From Hofstenia miamia (lineage: Eukaryota; Xenacoelomorpha; Acoela), in the NCBI GenBank assembly GCA_004352715.1, contig SCFE01000105.1:1386257-1450256 (forward strand): DNA of 64,000 bases, in the 5' to 3' direction. The notes beneath the pieces are model-generated. The model made no database searches, was not told the DNA's origin, and worked only from the letters and a program-made list of their open reading frames with translations. This document shows positions 12,010 to 22,467 of the stretch, piece after piece. The stretch's first letter is position 1, and every line of letters begins with the position of its first letter. A program made the position numbers and the translations under genes.

Positions 12010-12758
12010 CTAATGAAATCGTTGCAGATAATAACCCATTTGGTTCAGCGGAGTTTAGACAATTTTCAAAGAAATACGGAGTTAAGCTGACTCTAAGTAG
12101 TCCCCGCTTCCCACAGTCTAATGGAATGGCAGAGCGCGCTGTAAGAACATTTAAATCGATATATAAGAAAGGTCCTGATTATAGACTTTCAATACTACAG
12201 TATAATAATACACCGCTTAGTTTTAGCCAATTTTCGCCTGCTCAACGGTTTTTTAGTCGCATCTTAAGAACCAGCGACATTATACCCAAAAAGTTGTTAA
12301 AACCAAAGATGATATCCCAGAAGAAGTTTATGGAAGACGAACAAAGATACAAAGAAAGTCAAAAGAAGCATTATGATCGTACTGCAGAGGATTTATCTAA
12401 GCTTGGAAAAGGAAACACGGTACGCGTCACTAATCTTAGAGATGTTACTGGGGAGATAGTCAGAAGACACCCTGCACCAAGATCTTATCTGATAAAAGTA
12501 GGATCCAAAATTATAAGAAGAAACCGACGTCACCTTATACCACTAAGTTCAGAAGGAAGGAGTGTCTGTGATTGGAGCGACTTTGAAATACCACTACCAT
12601 TGTCAGAGCAGGGAACTTCTAATGAAAGTCTACCACAAAGTACTCGCCAACCCAACGAAAACCCATCACAAAATATTTGCACAAAGAGGCCAACTAGGAA
12701 TAGACAACCTCCTCAATTTTACGGATGCCCAGTCAACTCGAACCAAAGATTTGCCTGA
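12009..12758 (+). pseudogene. LTR retroelement integrase, C-terminal two-thirds
   Basis: An open frame of about 250 codons runs from the jump point to a TGA. ADNNPFGSAEF provides the second catalytic Asp. SSPRFPQSNGMAERAVRTFK, about 35 codons on, provides the catalytic Glu. PLSFSQFSPAQRFFSRILRT is the conserved YRxTPL/SPAxLLxGR-type region, and VRRHPAPRSYLIKVG is the chromodomain-like/GPF-Y-type tail. This pattern is typical of Ty3/gypsy integrases, which insert the cDNA copy. The zinc-binding N-terminus and first Asp are missing, so it is not functional despite the long open frame. Confidence 0.85.
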
Positions 12759-12779
12759 TCGATCTGGAAAGGAGAGATG

Positions 12780-12814
12780 NNNNNNNNNNNNNNNNNNNNN
12801 NNNNNNNNNNNNNN
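12780..12814. other. N gap, 35 bases
   Basis: The gap is flanked on both sides by GAGAGATG, so it may be spurious: the two sides may simply overlap. Confidence 0.9.
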
Positions 12815-12820
12815 GAGAGA

Positions 12821-12996
12821 TGTGTCATGCAAATGGTAAACACCACGCGTAGGTGCAAGGTAGTTGCCTGTGTTGTCGGGGACGCGCTGCGTGAGGATCT
12901 GGTCTCCTCCACCAGTTGTGGTTTAGCATATATAGGTATTTGTTAAATTAGGTAAAAACAATAAATTATTTTATTATTCTAATTAATTTCTTTACA
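12821..12996 (+). repeat. 3' LTR (176 bp)
   Basis: It starts TGTGTCATGC after a purine tract (GGAAAGGAGAGA at 12766-12777, repeated as GAGAGA before the LTR) and ends TTTACA at the target duplication. The flanking purine tract fits a plus-strand primer site. GC is higher in the first half (GTCGGGGACGCGCTGCG). Confidence 0.8.
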
Positions 12997-14429
12997 ATAT
13001 TTTTAGATGAGTCAAGATTTGAGCTATACTCATAGAAAAGAATGTTGATAAAGAGACCAACTGGGCAGAAGTTCAGATACTTGTCGAAACTTACTCGGGG
13101 GCCATGAATTATGGTGGGATGGGATGTCTGTAATGGTATGGGATGTAATATGGAAGTGTGACTTTAGAAGATTGTTCACATCATTGGTACTCTCCGAAAC
13201 TCTCAAAATGCTCGGATTCTAGAAAAGGAAGTCTTGCCACTCCTTACAAGTGATCAATGTATCAGCAGGATAGTGCTCCATGTCATACTTCAAAAGAAAT
13301 GACAAATTTCCTCCACAATAATGAGGATGCTATCCTTGCTTATTGGCCTGGCCGATCTCCAGACCCTAAAATTATTGAAAATATGTGGAAAGAAGTTAAA
13401 TATCGAATTGAACAACATACTCTTCACACTGAAAACGAGCTGTGGACCGCAATACAGAAAGAATTTTATGCAATTCCCAACAGCTTTCTTGAAAGACTTT
13501 TTGCTTCAATCCCTGATCGCCTTGAAGCTGTTATTCGCTCAAAGTAACACCCTACAAAATATTAGAAGAGACAATTTACAATTTTGTTGCTAAGTGCTTG
13601 TATTGCATCAATTATTAATTTGTGTTTCTTATTTTGAATTTACTTTTTTCGGATTTGCTCATTTGTTAAATTTTTTCAGGTTGCCGAATACATTTTTCCA
13701 ATGCAACTTTTCTAATTTTGATTAAAAATTAATAGCCAATTATTATTCTACATATTTTATGGTATTTGACATACAAATTTTGCTTTCTTAATCAAAATAA
13801 CACTTAGTTATGATTTTAGGCATACCTCTATCCAATGAGTGTTCATTATTTATTCAAAATAGCAAGATGGTCGAATACATATTTCCAGTACTGTATTTAA
13901 ATTTCAACAAATGTTACAATGGCAACTTTTTCGGTGTGAAACTTTTTCCGATGCACTTAACTCACTTCGTGGCAAATTGTTGTGCAGAGTAGCCTAGTGC
14001 GTCTTTACATGCATGTACGCTTATTTGATTTATTTGCTTCGTCCCTCTATTTCGCGGAACGCAGATGTCGTTGTTTGTGTATGTTGTGCGCATGCAATAA
14101 CAGGTAGCCAATTTCAGATTCGATTTTATTTGTGACTGCCTTGTTTGTGCATTTCATTATCATCATTCTTGTGGTAATTTTAAATGTAGGCCTATTGAGT
14201 TTACCCATTTTGAACTATTTTGCAGCTTATCTTATATTGTGCTTGAATTTTATTCCAATGAAATGAGGGATAAAAACCTGAATGGAAATATGTTACTGTC
14301 ATCGATTCTTCTGCCAAAATGGACTTGCTTATCTGCGAATGCTTCTATGCCGGATCTGCTGCCGGATGAAATCGGGCCCATTTTACTGGGAATACAGTAG
14401 TGTGAACGAGGCATGTTGGGGACGACAGA

Positions 14430-15078
14430 GAAGGTTTTATCTATTTTTGAACCAGTTGTAAAGTTACTGCGATTAACAGTTCAAGGTACCCTGTGTCTCG
14501 GGAAAATATACTTCAAAATGTTCGAATTAGGTCAAATTCTCGATGTCAAAAATTAAAACTTTATCGGGACAGAAAAATCGAAAATTCGGGATGCCTTCAA
14601 TAATCGCTGGGCTTTATTCCATAGCACACTACACAGTGCTGGATTGTACTGGAGCCAGAGTACAATTTTGAAAAATATTCACAGGGTACGAATGAGGATG
14701 TTATGCGTGAATTCATTGATGTGGTAGAAAAATATTACCCAAACGTTGATGATCAAGCAAAGTGCATGCAACAACTTTCAAAATTCAGACAAAAAGAAAG
14801 AATATTCGGTAGCCTCTTTGTCCAAAATTCGGCTAAAACGATGCCCTCCCACAAATGGTGGTCCAATTTTGGCTTAACCACGCCTGAGTTACAGAAAATT
14901 GTTGTGTCTTCATTCAAGCGCAGAGATTTTATTCACAGCAAAAAGAGAAACTGCCTTGGGCATGAAAAAAGCTGAGAAACTTGTGTACGTATATTCTAAT
15001 ATACGTCTTCAAAGCAATGTGGAAAAATGGTCACATGAGGAAGCGAATGTGAACTGGACTGAATGGGATGCAGAATAA
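14430..15078 (+). pseudogene. hAT transposase, C-terminal fragment
   Basis: Several frames together give a hAT transposase tail. In order: VKLLRLTVQGTLCLGKIYF, a segment with RDAFNNRWALFHSTLHSAG, EYNFEKYSQGTNEDVMREF, then in frame 14703-14975 KWWSNFGLTTPELQKIVVS. After a shift it reads FIHSKKRNCLG and KAEKLVYVYSNIRLQ, ending at TAA. The PELQ block and FIHSKKRNRL-type block belong to the dimerisation region conserved in hAT proteins. The usual CERNWS motif between them is lost. hAT transposases cut and paste elements with 8-bp target duplications; this one is inactive. Confidence 0.8.
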
Positions 15079-15292
15079 AAGCAGAGCTGAATGGAACTCA
15101 GCATTTTGTAAACTTATCAATTTTTCCTTTTCCAAAATAAAATTTGGTTGCAAATGGTTTGATTTCAACCATACTTTCCTTAAAATTTAATTTACGTTGT
15201 ATTACGTTTTTTATTGTTTTTTCAAAAAACGTAAAAAATGTTCAAAATGATTGAAAAATAAAAAACGTTAATGAACGTACTTAAGAGCTCTG

Positions 15293-16968
15293 CAAATTAC
15301 CACCCGTTGTTAATGAAGTTACAGAAAATATGTATTTGTAGCTGATTGGAGTTTTGCACAATCATTGATAAAAACAAATAATGGCGTTAGATACTATGCT
15401 AAGGTCCCTAAATCAAATTCATAGATAAATTTATTCTGAAAAATTCAATGCAATTTGATAAGTAGGTACGATATTGTATTTAATTCCCCCTGATTACATT
15501 ATTTTGTTTCTGCTGATTACCTTAGAATTCGTGCATCATTTTGATTTGATTTTCTCTATTTACTAGAGACGCTTTTCCGCCAAAGATCAGTTCTATTGGA
15601 TGAAATATTACTAAATTGTTTTGACCTAGATCACTTTTGACTCACAAAAACAAGAAAAAGCGAAAATAAGATTGTTCACATTTAGTTCTTTGAAATTTCT
15701 TAATAGCACAGATAAAACTAATTGTGTGAAGTTTTATATGGGTCATTAAATATACGAATTCTTAATTTGAACAATAAATTATTAAAGTTTAGCCAAAAGT
15801 ATTGAAATAAGAGGAGCACGCGAAGATTATCTCCATTGTCAGAAAATCAATAGATGTAATCAGTTCCAGTGAAATTCCTTAGACCATATCGGGGATGTAG
15901 TTAAGACAATTTTTGGCATTCTATCATTGTAAATTCATACTGCTACACATCAGTAGCTATCCGAAAGAGTGACTTAAGCGATTTTCCCGTTCAGGTTTCT
16001 AGCATTGATTTTTTGGTTGAAAATAATAATACATGTGTTATGAAAAAGATAGTTAAATGAAATTTAAGGATCTACTTTGCTATATTTTAACAGGTTCTGA
16101 ATGTCTTCACCACTTTATTTCTAACTCAACTTGTTCGTCATGAAAACCCTGCTTACTAGAATTGATATTTAAGTAACTTATTTTATACTCCGGCTCGGTT
16201 TCACAAACGATCTAAGCATAATATAAACTTGGGAACTTTAAATGTGGTTTTTGCAATTAAAATAATTTTTTAGTGTTTTATATACGATATAAACCATTTT
16301 TGAACAATTTTATGCTCTGCCATCAATAAACTACGTCTTTAAAAGACTAGCTTTCATGTGCATATTTATAAACCTTAGTTTCTGTGAACCTCATAAATCA
16401 TTGCCATTTTAGAAAAATATGATTCGATTTTGAATGAATTGCAAATATATAATCGTTTTATAATATAAAGTAATAAATTGAATTTATTAGATGTACTAAG
16501 GAAAATATAAATACACATGTAAAAATTATATTCAAATTTTTCTAATCAATAAAAAGCGATTTTAGAGTGAAGCGAGAAAACACCTACAGTGATTTCTATA
16601 TCTTGAAAACACATTGAGATTGTTTAAAAACAAAACAATGCTCCAGTATAACAATAATATAACATTTCAGAGCTTCTTTAATCATTTAAAGACAAACTTG
16701 TTACTAAGGTTTCCATAAAAAGTGGTTAATTTCTTGACATGGTCTTTTTGCATTAAGGTATATTGTTGCTTCCATAGATATAAGCCTCCTTATTACCTGA
16801 ACATTAGGTATGGTTTGAATTTGAATTTCTTTAAAATTCAGAATTTTCATTGAAAAATAGTTAACCTTTCAAAATCTTCAGCCGCAGAAGCATTACATGG
16901 GATCACGCTCCCCATGATTTCTAAATTTCCTTAAACCTTTGGTAAACGGCTTGTCTTTATAAAAGGAA
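15293..16968. other. Unassigned AT-rich DNA
   Basis: No gene, mobile element or long repeat recognised on either strand. Confidence 0.5.
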
Positions 16969-17331
16969 ATGGAACACTTAAGGTCAGCTGGCGAATCCAA
17001 AATCGTCCAAAGAGCAAAGGCAACTGTGAGACAAAATGAGCTACTTAAACAGCTATGTGATATTATAAACAACTATGAGAAAATACTATTCTTGATGATC
17101 AAAATTGATGAAATACCAAAACATTTTACATGTAAATATGTTAATAAAAATGAAACAACAGTAATTGAAAAGTTAACATTTAACCATATTTCTTCAAATT
17201 GCCAATGGATTTGTAAAAATGCTAAGCAACTTCAGGTTGTAGGAAGTTTTGATATCCAAGCATTTTTTTTGGAAACTCTGAAATGTGCAGCATATTGTCT
17301 TGACTTAATGAATTTTAGAAATCCTGTCTAA
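16969..17331 (+). CDS. Unknown 120-residue open reading frame
   Basis: An ATG-to-TAA frame of 120 codons, long for chance at this AT content. The product is not recognised. Its N-terminal third is charged and helix-prone (GESKIVQRAKATVRQNELLK). The middle has KHFTCKYVNKNETTVIEKL and the end is cysteine-containing (LKCAAYCLDLMNF). There is no signal peptide or membrane segment. A TATAAAA lies only about ten bases upstream of the ATG, too close for a promoter. It could be a single-exon host gene, an exon read past its donor, or a transposon ORF. Confidence 0.28.
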   Translation: MEHLRSAGESKIVQRAKATVRQNELLKQLCDIINNYEKILFLMIKIDEIPKHFTCKYVNKNETTVIEKLTFNHISSNCQWICKNAKQLQVVGSFDIQAFFLETLKCAAYCLDLMNFRNPV

Positions 17332-17458
17332 ATGATAATGCTGTTTACTTATGCTTTTAGTCGCATTTTTAACATATTTTTGTACAATGATAAAAGGAAA
17401 CGTCTAACAAAATTTATGCCTACGCCTAATTAAATATTGAAATTAAAATCAACTTTTC

Positions 17459-17464
<6 letters not shown>

Positions 17465-17499
<35 letters not shown>
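17465..17499. repeat. (TA)n microsatellite
   Basis: Uninterrupted TA run. Confidence 0.9.
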
Positions 17500-17500
<1 letters not shown>

Positions 17501-17766
17501 CCATTTAAGGGGAGACTATGGGACTGCAGTCCCCCATGAGAAAACAGTGACGTGTAGCTTTTAGGATATTTTGTGTAAACTTGGTTAAAATCGGTAAATT
17601 TAACAAAAAATTCCAGTGATGCTAAATGTTTGGAATCGATTCTAAAGGTTTGGCAATTATTTGCCAAAAGCTTAAGACCAGTGAAAAATTATGAGTCATT
17701 GAGTATTTTAAGCAACCATGCGGCCACAAATCATCCCAGGGTTATGAAGGAATGTAATCCAATCGT

Positions 17767-17769
<3 letters not shown>

Positions 17770-17808
<39 letters not shown>
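17770..17808. repeat. (TA)n microsatellite at a Tc1 insertion site
   Basis: The TA run ends directly at the CAGT terminus of the Tc1-like element that follows, so the element used a TA inside or beside the repeat. Confidence 0.9.
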
Positions 17809-17811
<3 letters not shown>

Positions 17812-19096
17812 TACTGGCCAAAAGTTTGGGAACAGTAACCTGTCTAAAGTGTGCTATTTTCTGGAAAGTTCGTAAAAATATTCCTGGAATTCCCAATTTT
17901 TGCTTAGAATTTACAACAGATTCATTTAGCAAACCAAATTAACACAACTTTAGATTTACACTGAAAAAGCACTATCATTATAGTTTGAAATATGGTCCGT
18001 GGTAGTGAAATTTCACCAAAAAAGCGTGCTCAAATTCATATCTTGTAAGAGGAACGGTACAATTATCGCACTATAGCTGTTAGAATGGGCGTGTCAGTAT
18101 CTTCAGTATCCAGAAGTGTTACTCGCTATCAACAACTGCAACATTTTTCCTCTTGCAAGCGGTATGGAAGACCAAAAGTGCCAACTTCTCAGACTGACCG
18201 TCTCATTCACCGTTACGTTGTCAATCAACCATTCTCTTCATCTTCTGAAGTCAAAGCAAATATAGGTGCCGTAGTGCTGAATGAATAAACACGCACGATT
18301 AGGCGTCGATGGAATACTTTGACTACCTTTGACCCTCAATGGTGAAAACCGGCAGCCAAGCCCCGATTTTCTTCAAAGAACATTCAAGACCGGTTGCGCT
18401 TATGTTTAGTGACGAATCCAAGAGTTGTCAGTTTACATCATACTGGCCACGTGTTTGACGACCAAGAAACCAAAGATTCAACACACGTTACAAGCACCTT
18501 CTGTGATGATTTGAGGTGCTATAACTGCGAATGGGTTAGCTGGTCTGCATTTTGTTCCTCACAACGAGACAGTCACAGCCAAGGCCTACCTCAAAATAAG
18601 TTCCCATGTTTATGCAGCTTCGCAGAACATCTGTACTACAACAAGATGGGGCTCTTTGCAATAGCGCCAAAGTTGTGAAACAGTGGATTGCATCACAAGA
18701 CCTTCGGGCTGCTTGGGAAATGGCCGGGAAACTCCCTAGACCTCAACGTCATAGAAAATTGCTGGCATCACATCAAAAACTGTCTGATGAAGCGCTGATG
18801 CACATCACTCGACGATCTGAAGGAGCAAATTAAAGTGGTATGTTGCACAGAGATTACTGATGATTATTGTCGAAAGCTGGTCGAGTCAATGTCAAATCGC
18901 ATTGCTGCGTGTTTGGCCAATAATGGCGGACATACAAATTATTAGTGAGTTTTTCTGAATTAACTATTTACTTTCTACACGATGTTATCATATTGTTTCT
19001 ACATTGTGTTACTATATTGTTTCTACATGAGTTTTTTATTCTAAAATACAAAAATTGCTAAATTTGAAAGTCTTCCCAAACTTTTGGCCAGTACTG
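17809..19096 (+). mobile_element. Tc1-like transposon with CAGTACTGGCCAAAAG termini
   Basis: Left end CAGTACTGGCCAAAAGTTTG and right end CAAACTTTTGGCCAGTACTG are perfect inverted repeats over these 20 bases, flanked by TA on both sides. The element is about 1.29 kb, with one transposase gene between. The perfect termini suggest fairly recent mobility, although its own transposase is damaged, so it may have been moved in trans. Confidence 0.92.
17992..18945 (+). pseudogene. Tc1-like transposase with frameshifts
   Basis: It begins MVRGSEISPKKRAQIHIL, followed by a stop. The helix-turn-helix GVSVSSVSRSVTRYQQ follows (frame 18085-18288), then MFSDESK (first Asp, about 18400). After a shift comes VLQQDGALCNSAKVVKQWIA (second Asp, frame 18606-18833). 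The SPDLN-IEN region around 18730-18770 is scrambled by small indels. The C-terminus recovers as TEITDDYCRKLVESMSNRI and NNGGHTNY before TAG. At least three frame changes and several stops make it non-functional. Confidence 0.85.
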
Positions 19097-19368
19097 TATA
19101 TGTAAAATCAGTGTGCTTATCCTATTATTGACAAAAAGCAATGCATTTGGGGGATATTGCCTCTCTAAGCCTATTCGCTCAGCCTCGCCGCTGATTATAA
19201 TGGTAAATGATAGAACTGCTTCTACAGCATACACATGTATACAGTTAGTAAATTTGTATATTTCTCAAATACTGTATCGCACACAATCGAATGTTCAGTG
19301 AAACTGGCACTTTATATGAAGTACAAAAGTTATAAACTGTTAAGACCATTGATGAAAGCACAATTCAG

Positions 19369-19533
19369 ATGTTCCCTGCACCCAAGACATTTGTTAGACG
19401 GCCTGTGGAATTCAATCGTGCTACACTTCAACAACAATCATGCACTCTCCAATTACCATGGCGCGGGCTGCCGTGGAAATCATTGTTGGGATTCATTGAC
19501 GTTTATCGAGAAGTGTATCAGCATTCGGAATGA
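19369..19533 (+). CDS. Small GC-richer ORF of 54 codons, unknown product
   Basis: ATG to TGA, 165 bases, with GC of about 46% by my count against roughly 30% around it. The product starts MFPAPKTFVRRPVEFNRATL and continues QQQSCTLQLPWRGLPWKSLL. The ATG is directly preceded by CAATTCAG, which could be an acceptor, so it may be the start of a last exon rather than a complete gene. A longer frame (19235-19780, 181 codons) overlaps it but looks like a shadow: its flanks are AT-driven. I do not recognise the product. Confidence 0.3.
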   Translation: MFPAPKTFVRRPVEFNRATLQQQSCTLQLPWRGLPWKSLLGFIDVYREVYQHSE

Positions 19534-20420
19534 AACTCAACATGTTCTAATAGCAACTATAAATTTTCTAGAAAATGGTGACCTAGGAGTGGAACTTCGG
19601 CAGTTCCTCCGTCTCCCCACCTGCTATTTCTTTCTTCAACATATTTCAAACGATGTCCAAATGTATTCACAATATTTTCACAAATTATTAAAAGCTTACC
19701 AATTTTGTATGACTTTTGTAAGAATTCCGGAACCCTATTTTGCGTTAACTTTTCAGTTTTTATTGTACAACATATCTTAATTATTATTTTATATAAAACC
19801 TAATAATACTAGCGATTCATAAAATTCATTCATTTTAGCGTTTTGGTTTACATGATAGAATTTTTGATATTATACCTACAAAATGCAACATTATTCCTTC
19901 ATAGAATTTGAATAGGTAAGATGTCATTCAATTCTCAAATACTGACTTGCTAAGAATAATGAGGCTTAAAACTATTGATGTGATATTTTTATTTGCATTT
20001 AAAAGAAATAATTTACCAATACAATATTAAAGTAAAAAGTTTATTATTGAATGAAATGATTTATGGCCTGTATTGTATTATTTAATTAAGCAATTGTAAT
20101 TGTAATGGGAAAAAAGTCGTCATGACAAAATAACCTCTAGATTTTGAACCCTTTGCTATACTTATATAATTTGAAATTCAAATTAATAAATGTTGCTGCA
20201 AAAATTATTTATTACTATTTCCAACCACAAATGGTACTTCTCTTTCAAATATGAAACAATATACAGCAAAATTCATATAGACGGTCTATATATTAATGTA
20301 TTCTTCTCTCACTACCAGACAACTTGTTTTCCAGTGATTTTTATTTATCATGGAATGCTCAATAGAATCTAGAGGGAATTGCTCCATATCTTGTTTGTCC
20401 GCTAAAACATATGCCGATGT
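19534..20420. other. Unassigned AT-rich DNA
   Basis: No feature recognised. Confidence 0.5.
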
Positions 20421-20428
20421 TCTTAATT

Positions 20429-20746
20429 GTTGGGGTCTATAACATGTAGCGGACAAAGATCACTGGAATGCGAAAATGCACCACCAACTCAGAAAAATTG
20501 TGTTCAACCCTTCAAGAGGAACTGCTACCTCTACATTAGAATGCTTATCCTGACATCGGCAGGTACTGTTTCCTAGTATCGGCCAGCTTACTCGCTTTTC
20601 CTGTTTACTAGTTACTAGTTGTTTGTACATATTGTTAATATATAGTGTATATTAGACACCAAAGAATCTGTAAATAGAGAAATAGTTTAATTGTGTTCTT
20701 TTGTTCAGCACGCTTCCGTGCGCCCTCCATCCGATGCTCCATATAT
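20429..20746 (+). mobile_element. Possible LTR or LTR-like fragment before a gap
   Basis: A GC-richer block starting TGTTGGGGTCTATAACATG and containing a TG...CA frame (a CA falls at 20709-20710). It has no coding content and runs into Ns. Its base composition and TG start resemble an LTR, but no second copy, target duplication or primer site is visible. Confidence 0.22.
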
Positions 20747-21270
20747 NNNNNNNNNNNNNNNNNNNNNNNNNNNNNNNNNNNNNNNNNNNNNNNNNNNNNN
20801 NNNNNNNNNNNNNNNNNNNNNNNNNNNNNNNNNNNNNNNNNNNNNNNNNNNNNNNNNNNNNNNNNNNNNNNNNNNNNNNNNNNNNNNNNNNNNNNNNNNN
20901 NNNNNNNNNNNNNNNNNNNNNNNNNNNNNNNNNNNNNNNNNNNNNNNNNNNNNNNNNNNNNNNNNNNNNNNNNNNNNNNNNNNNNNNNNNNNNNNNNNNN
21001 NNNNNNNNNNNNNNNNNNNNNNNNNNNNNNNNNNNNNNNNNNNNNNNNNNNNNNNNNNNNNNNNNNNNNNNNNNNNNNNNNNNNNNNNNNNNNNNNNNNN
21101 NNNNNNNNNNNNNNNNNNNNNNNNNNNNNNNNNNNNNNNNNNNNNNNNNNNNNNNNNNNNNNNNNNNNNNNNNNNNNNNNNNNNNNNNNNNNNNNNNNNN
21201 NNNNNNNNNNNNNNNNNNNNNNNNNNNNNNNNNNNNNNNNNNNNNNNNNNNNNNNNNNNNNNNNNNNNNN
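20747..21270. other. N gap, 524 bases
   Basis: Unsequenced. Both edges are short AT-rich ends (CCATATAT and ATATTCGGG), so a TA repeat probably caused the break. All long frames crossing it are artefacts. Confidence 0.95.
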
Positions 21271-21611
21271 ATATTCGGGCTGAGGCCGGGATGTTTCATG
21301 TCGAGACAAGAAATTATTCTTTTTTAGAAACTTGTAATTATTTTTCCATTTATTTTCATTGCCTTAATTTGAAGATATAGATTACGTAGGAAATTTGTTT
21401 ACGAACTCGGCCTATGATTTAGGCAACGTTGTCTGCTTTAACAAATGCATTGCTCTTGAAAGCAATAAAATCTGAACTAATCTATATTTATTTCGGTATA
21501 CATTCAGCAACAAGGGTATTTTACTCCTTCCATTTTATGGATTTAAACAATTTTTCTTATATAATATATTTTCCTTCAAAAGTTTAAATGGAAATCTATA
21601 CAAAATTCAGA

Positions 21612-21650
<39 letters not shown>

Positions 21651-22467
21651 TGAGGCGCAGCTATATTTAGACAAATATAATTTGCAATATTAAAACTAAG
21701 ATATGCTAATGCGAAGGCAAAATACATTCCACGCAATTATATTTAAACTAACAACAATTAAGGCAAATGCTCAATGAGGTTTGATCACTAGTGCATATTT
21801 TTTCTAGAACTATCTACAAAACTATTGTCGACCATTTTCATGTCTAGTTTTCGAAAGGCAGACTTCAAATCAGCCTTAAGTTGTCGATTGACACTGAGGT
21901 TTTGTAGTTCAAATTTTTCACAAAAAGAAATCACAGTGCTTCTGCCTGGGCGAAGCTGCTGATTATTTGGTTTTGTTAATAAACCGTAGAGAATGGCTTT
22001 TCAAACGTTCTAGCACTTTCTGGATATGTGTGATGTCGCACCAACCTGGTGAAAAATATACAGTATGCTAAATTTTTATTGGACACATTGAAGCATGGTG
22101 TGTAGTACAAGAGTCAGCTAAGTACTGTAGGTTCAACGAATTTAAATCGCACAGACCAAAACCACTAATGACCACAGCACCATAACGGATGCATATTTCT
22201 AAGGGCGCGAAGTGTGCAGTTTCTTAGGGTCAAAATTTATTATAAATACAAAATTCACTTGTCTATTTTGATCGTTAAGTTGTCGGCTCACCATAAATAT
22301 TTTTTTGACGGAGAAAATGACCTTAAGAGGATCATAAGTGTGAGACCGATTTTCATTGAACGTATTCTTTGTAGTAACCGTGGAAGCCTCACTCCAGCAG
22401 CAAATAGCCTTTTTTCTATTACTTGTAGTGAGATAAGTGTAATTCGTCAAGCACGATGCAGTTGGTT
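21271..22467. other. Unassigned DNA
   Basis: A TA run is at 21620-21647. From 21780 to 22120 the minus strand has a moderately GC-rich stretch (around HQVGATSHISRK) that may be a decayed DDE transposase, too damaged to assign. Confidence 0.4.

Larger units (their letters stand above)
11963..12996 (+). mobile_element. Ty3/gypsy-type LTR retroelement remnant inserted in Tc1
   Basis: The insertion starts TGTGCCATGC and ends TTTACA, so it has the canonical TG...CA ends. It is flanked by the 5-bp duplication ATATT at 11958-11962 and 12997-13001. Joining the flanks restores an uninterrupted Tc1 reading frame. Inside are 47 bases of 5' LTR, an abrupt jump into integrase, a short 3' pol tail, a purine-rich tract and a 176-bp 3' LTR. 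gag, protease, RT and RNase H are absent: internal deletion or assembly collapse. Confidence 0.85.
11516..13546 (+). pseudogene. Tc1-like transposase, split and frameshifted
   Basis: The 5' part (11516-11962) starts MSNKNLFSPYMMPGYVPLA and carries the N-terminal helix-turn-helix that binds the inverted repeats; it has several stops and shifts. The 3' part (13002-13546) begins at the DESRFELYS block with the first catalytic Asp. It continues with QQDSAPCHTS (second Asp) and WPGRSPDPKIIENMWKEVK (catalytic Glu) in the 96-codon frame 13257-13547. I count 35 residues between the second Asp and the Glu, one more than standard Tc1. The break between the parts falls exactly where the LTR element inserted, between VIF and LDES. 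Confidence 0.82.
11269..13893 (+). mobile_element. Tc1-like transposon interrupted by an LTR retroelement
   Basis: The left terminus CAGTATTGGGAAAAAAAATT pairs with the right terminus ending TTTCCAGTACTG. Both sit next to TA (11267-11268 and 13894-13895), the Tc1/mariner target duplication. Removing the inserted LTR element and one TATT-type duplication leaves about 1.6 kb, normal for Tc1. A second TIR-like block (GTTGCCGAATACATTTTTCC) near 13680 suggests subterminal repeats. The transposase is broken, so this copy is inactive. Confidence 0.82.
11193..15292 (+). mobile_element. Probable hAT element hosting a nested Tc1-like element
   Basis: The right edge near 15292 reads inward as CAGAGCTCTTAAGTACGTTC, with the CAGAG start common in hAT terminal repeats. 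A related order (CTTAAG, TTCATTA, T-run, then AACGTT/AAACGT motifs) is found from 11193 to 11265. A hAT transposase C-terminal pseudogene lies at 14430-15078, correctly oriented toward the right end. No 8-bp target duplication was recognised and the left repeat is weak, so the outer boundary is inference. Confidence 0.45.

Noticed and set aside
19235-19780. 181-codon frame as a gene
   Set aside because: It overlaps the more convincing 54-codon frame, and its flanks look like AT-driven chance sequence.
20635-21380. Long frames of about 200 codons on both strands
   Set aside because: They are almost entirely translated Ns across the 524-base gap.
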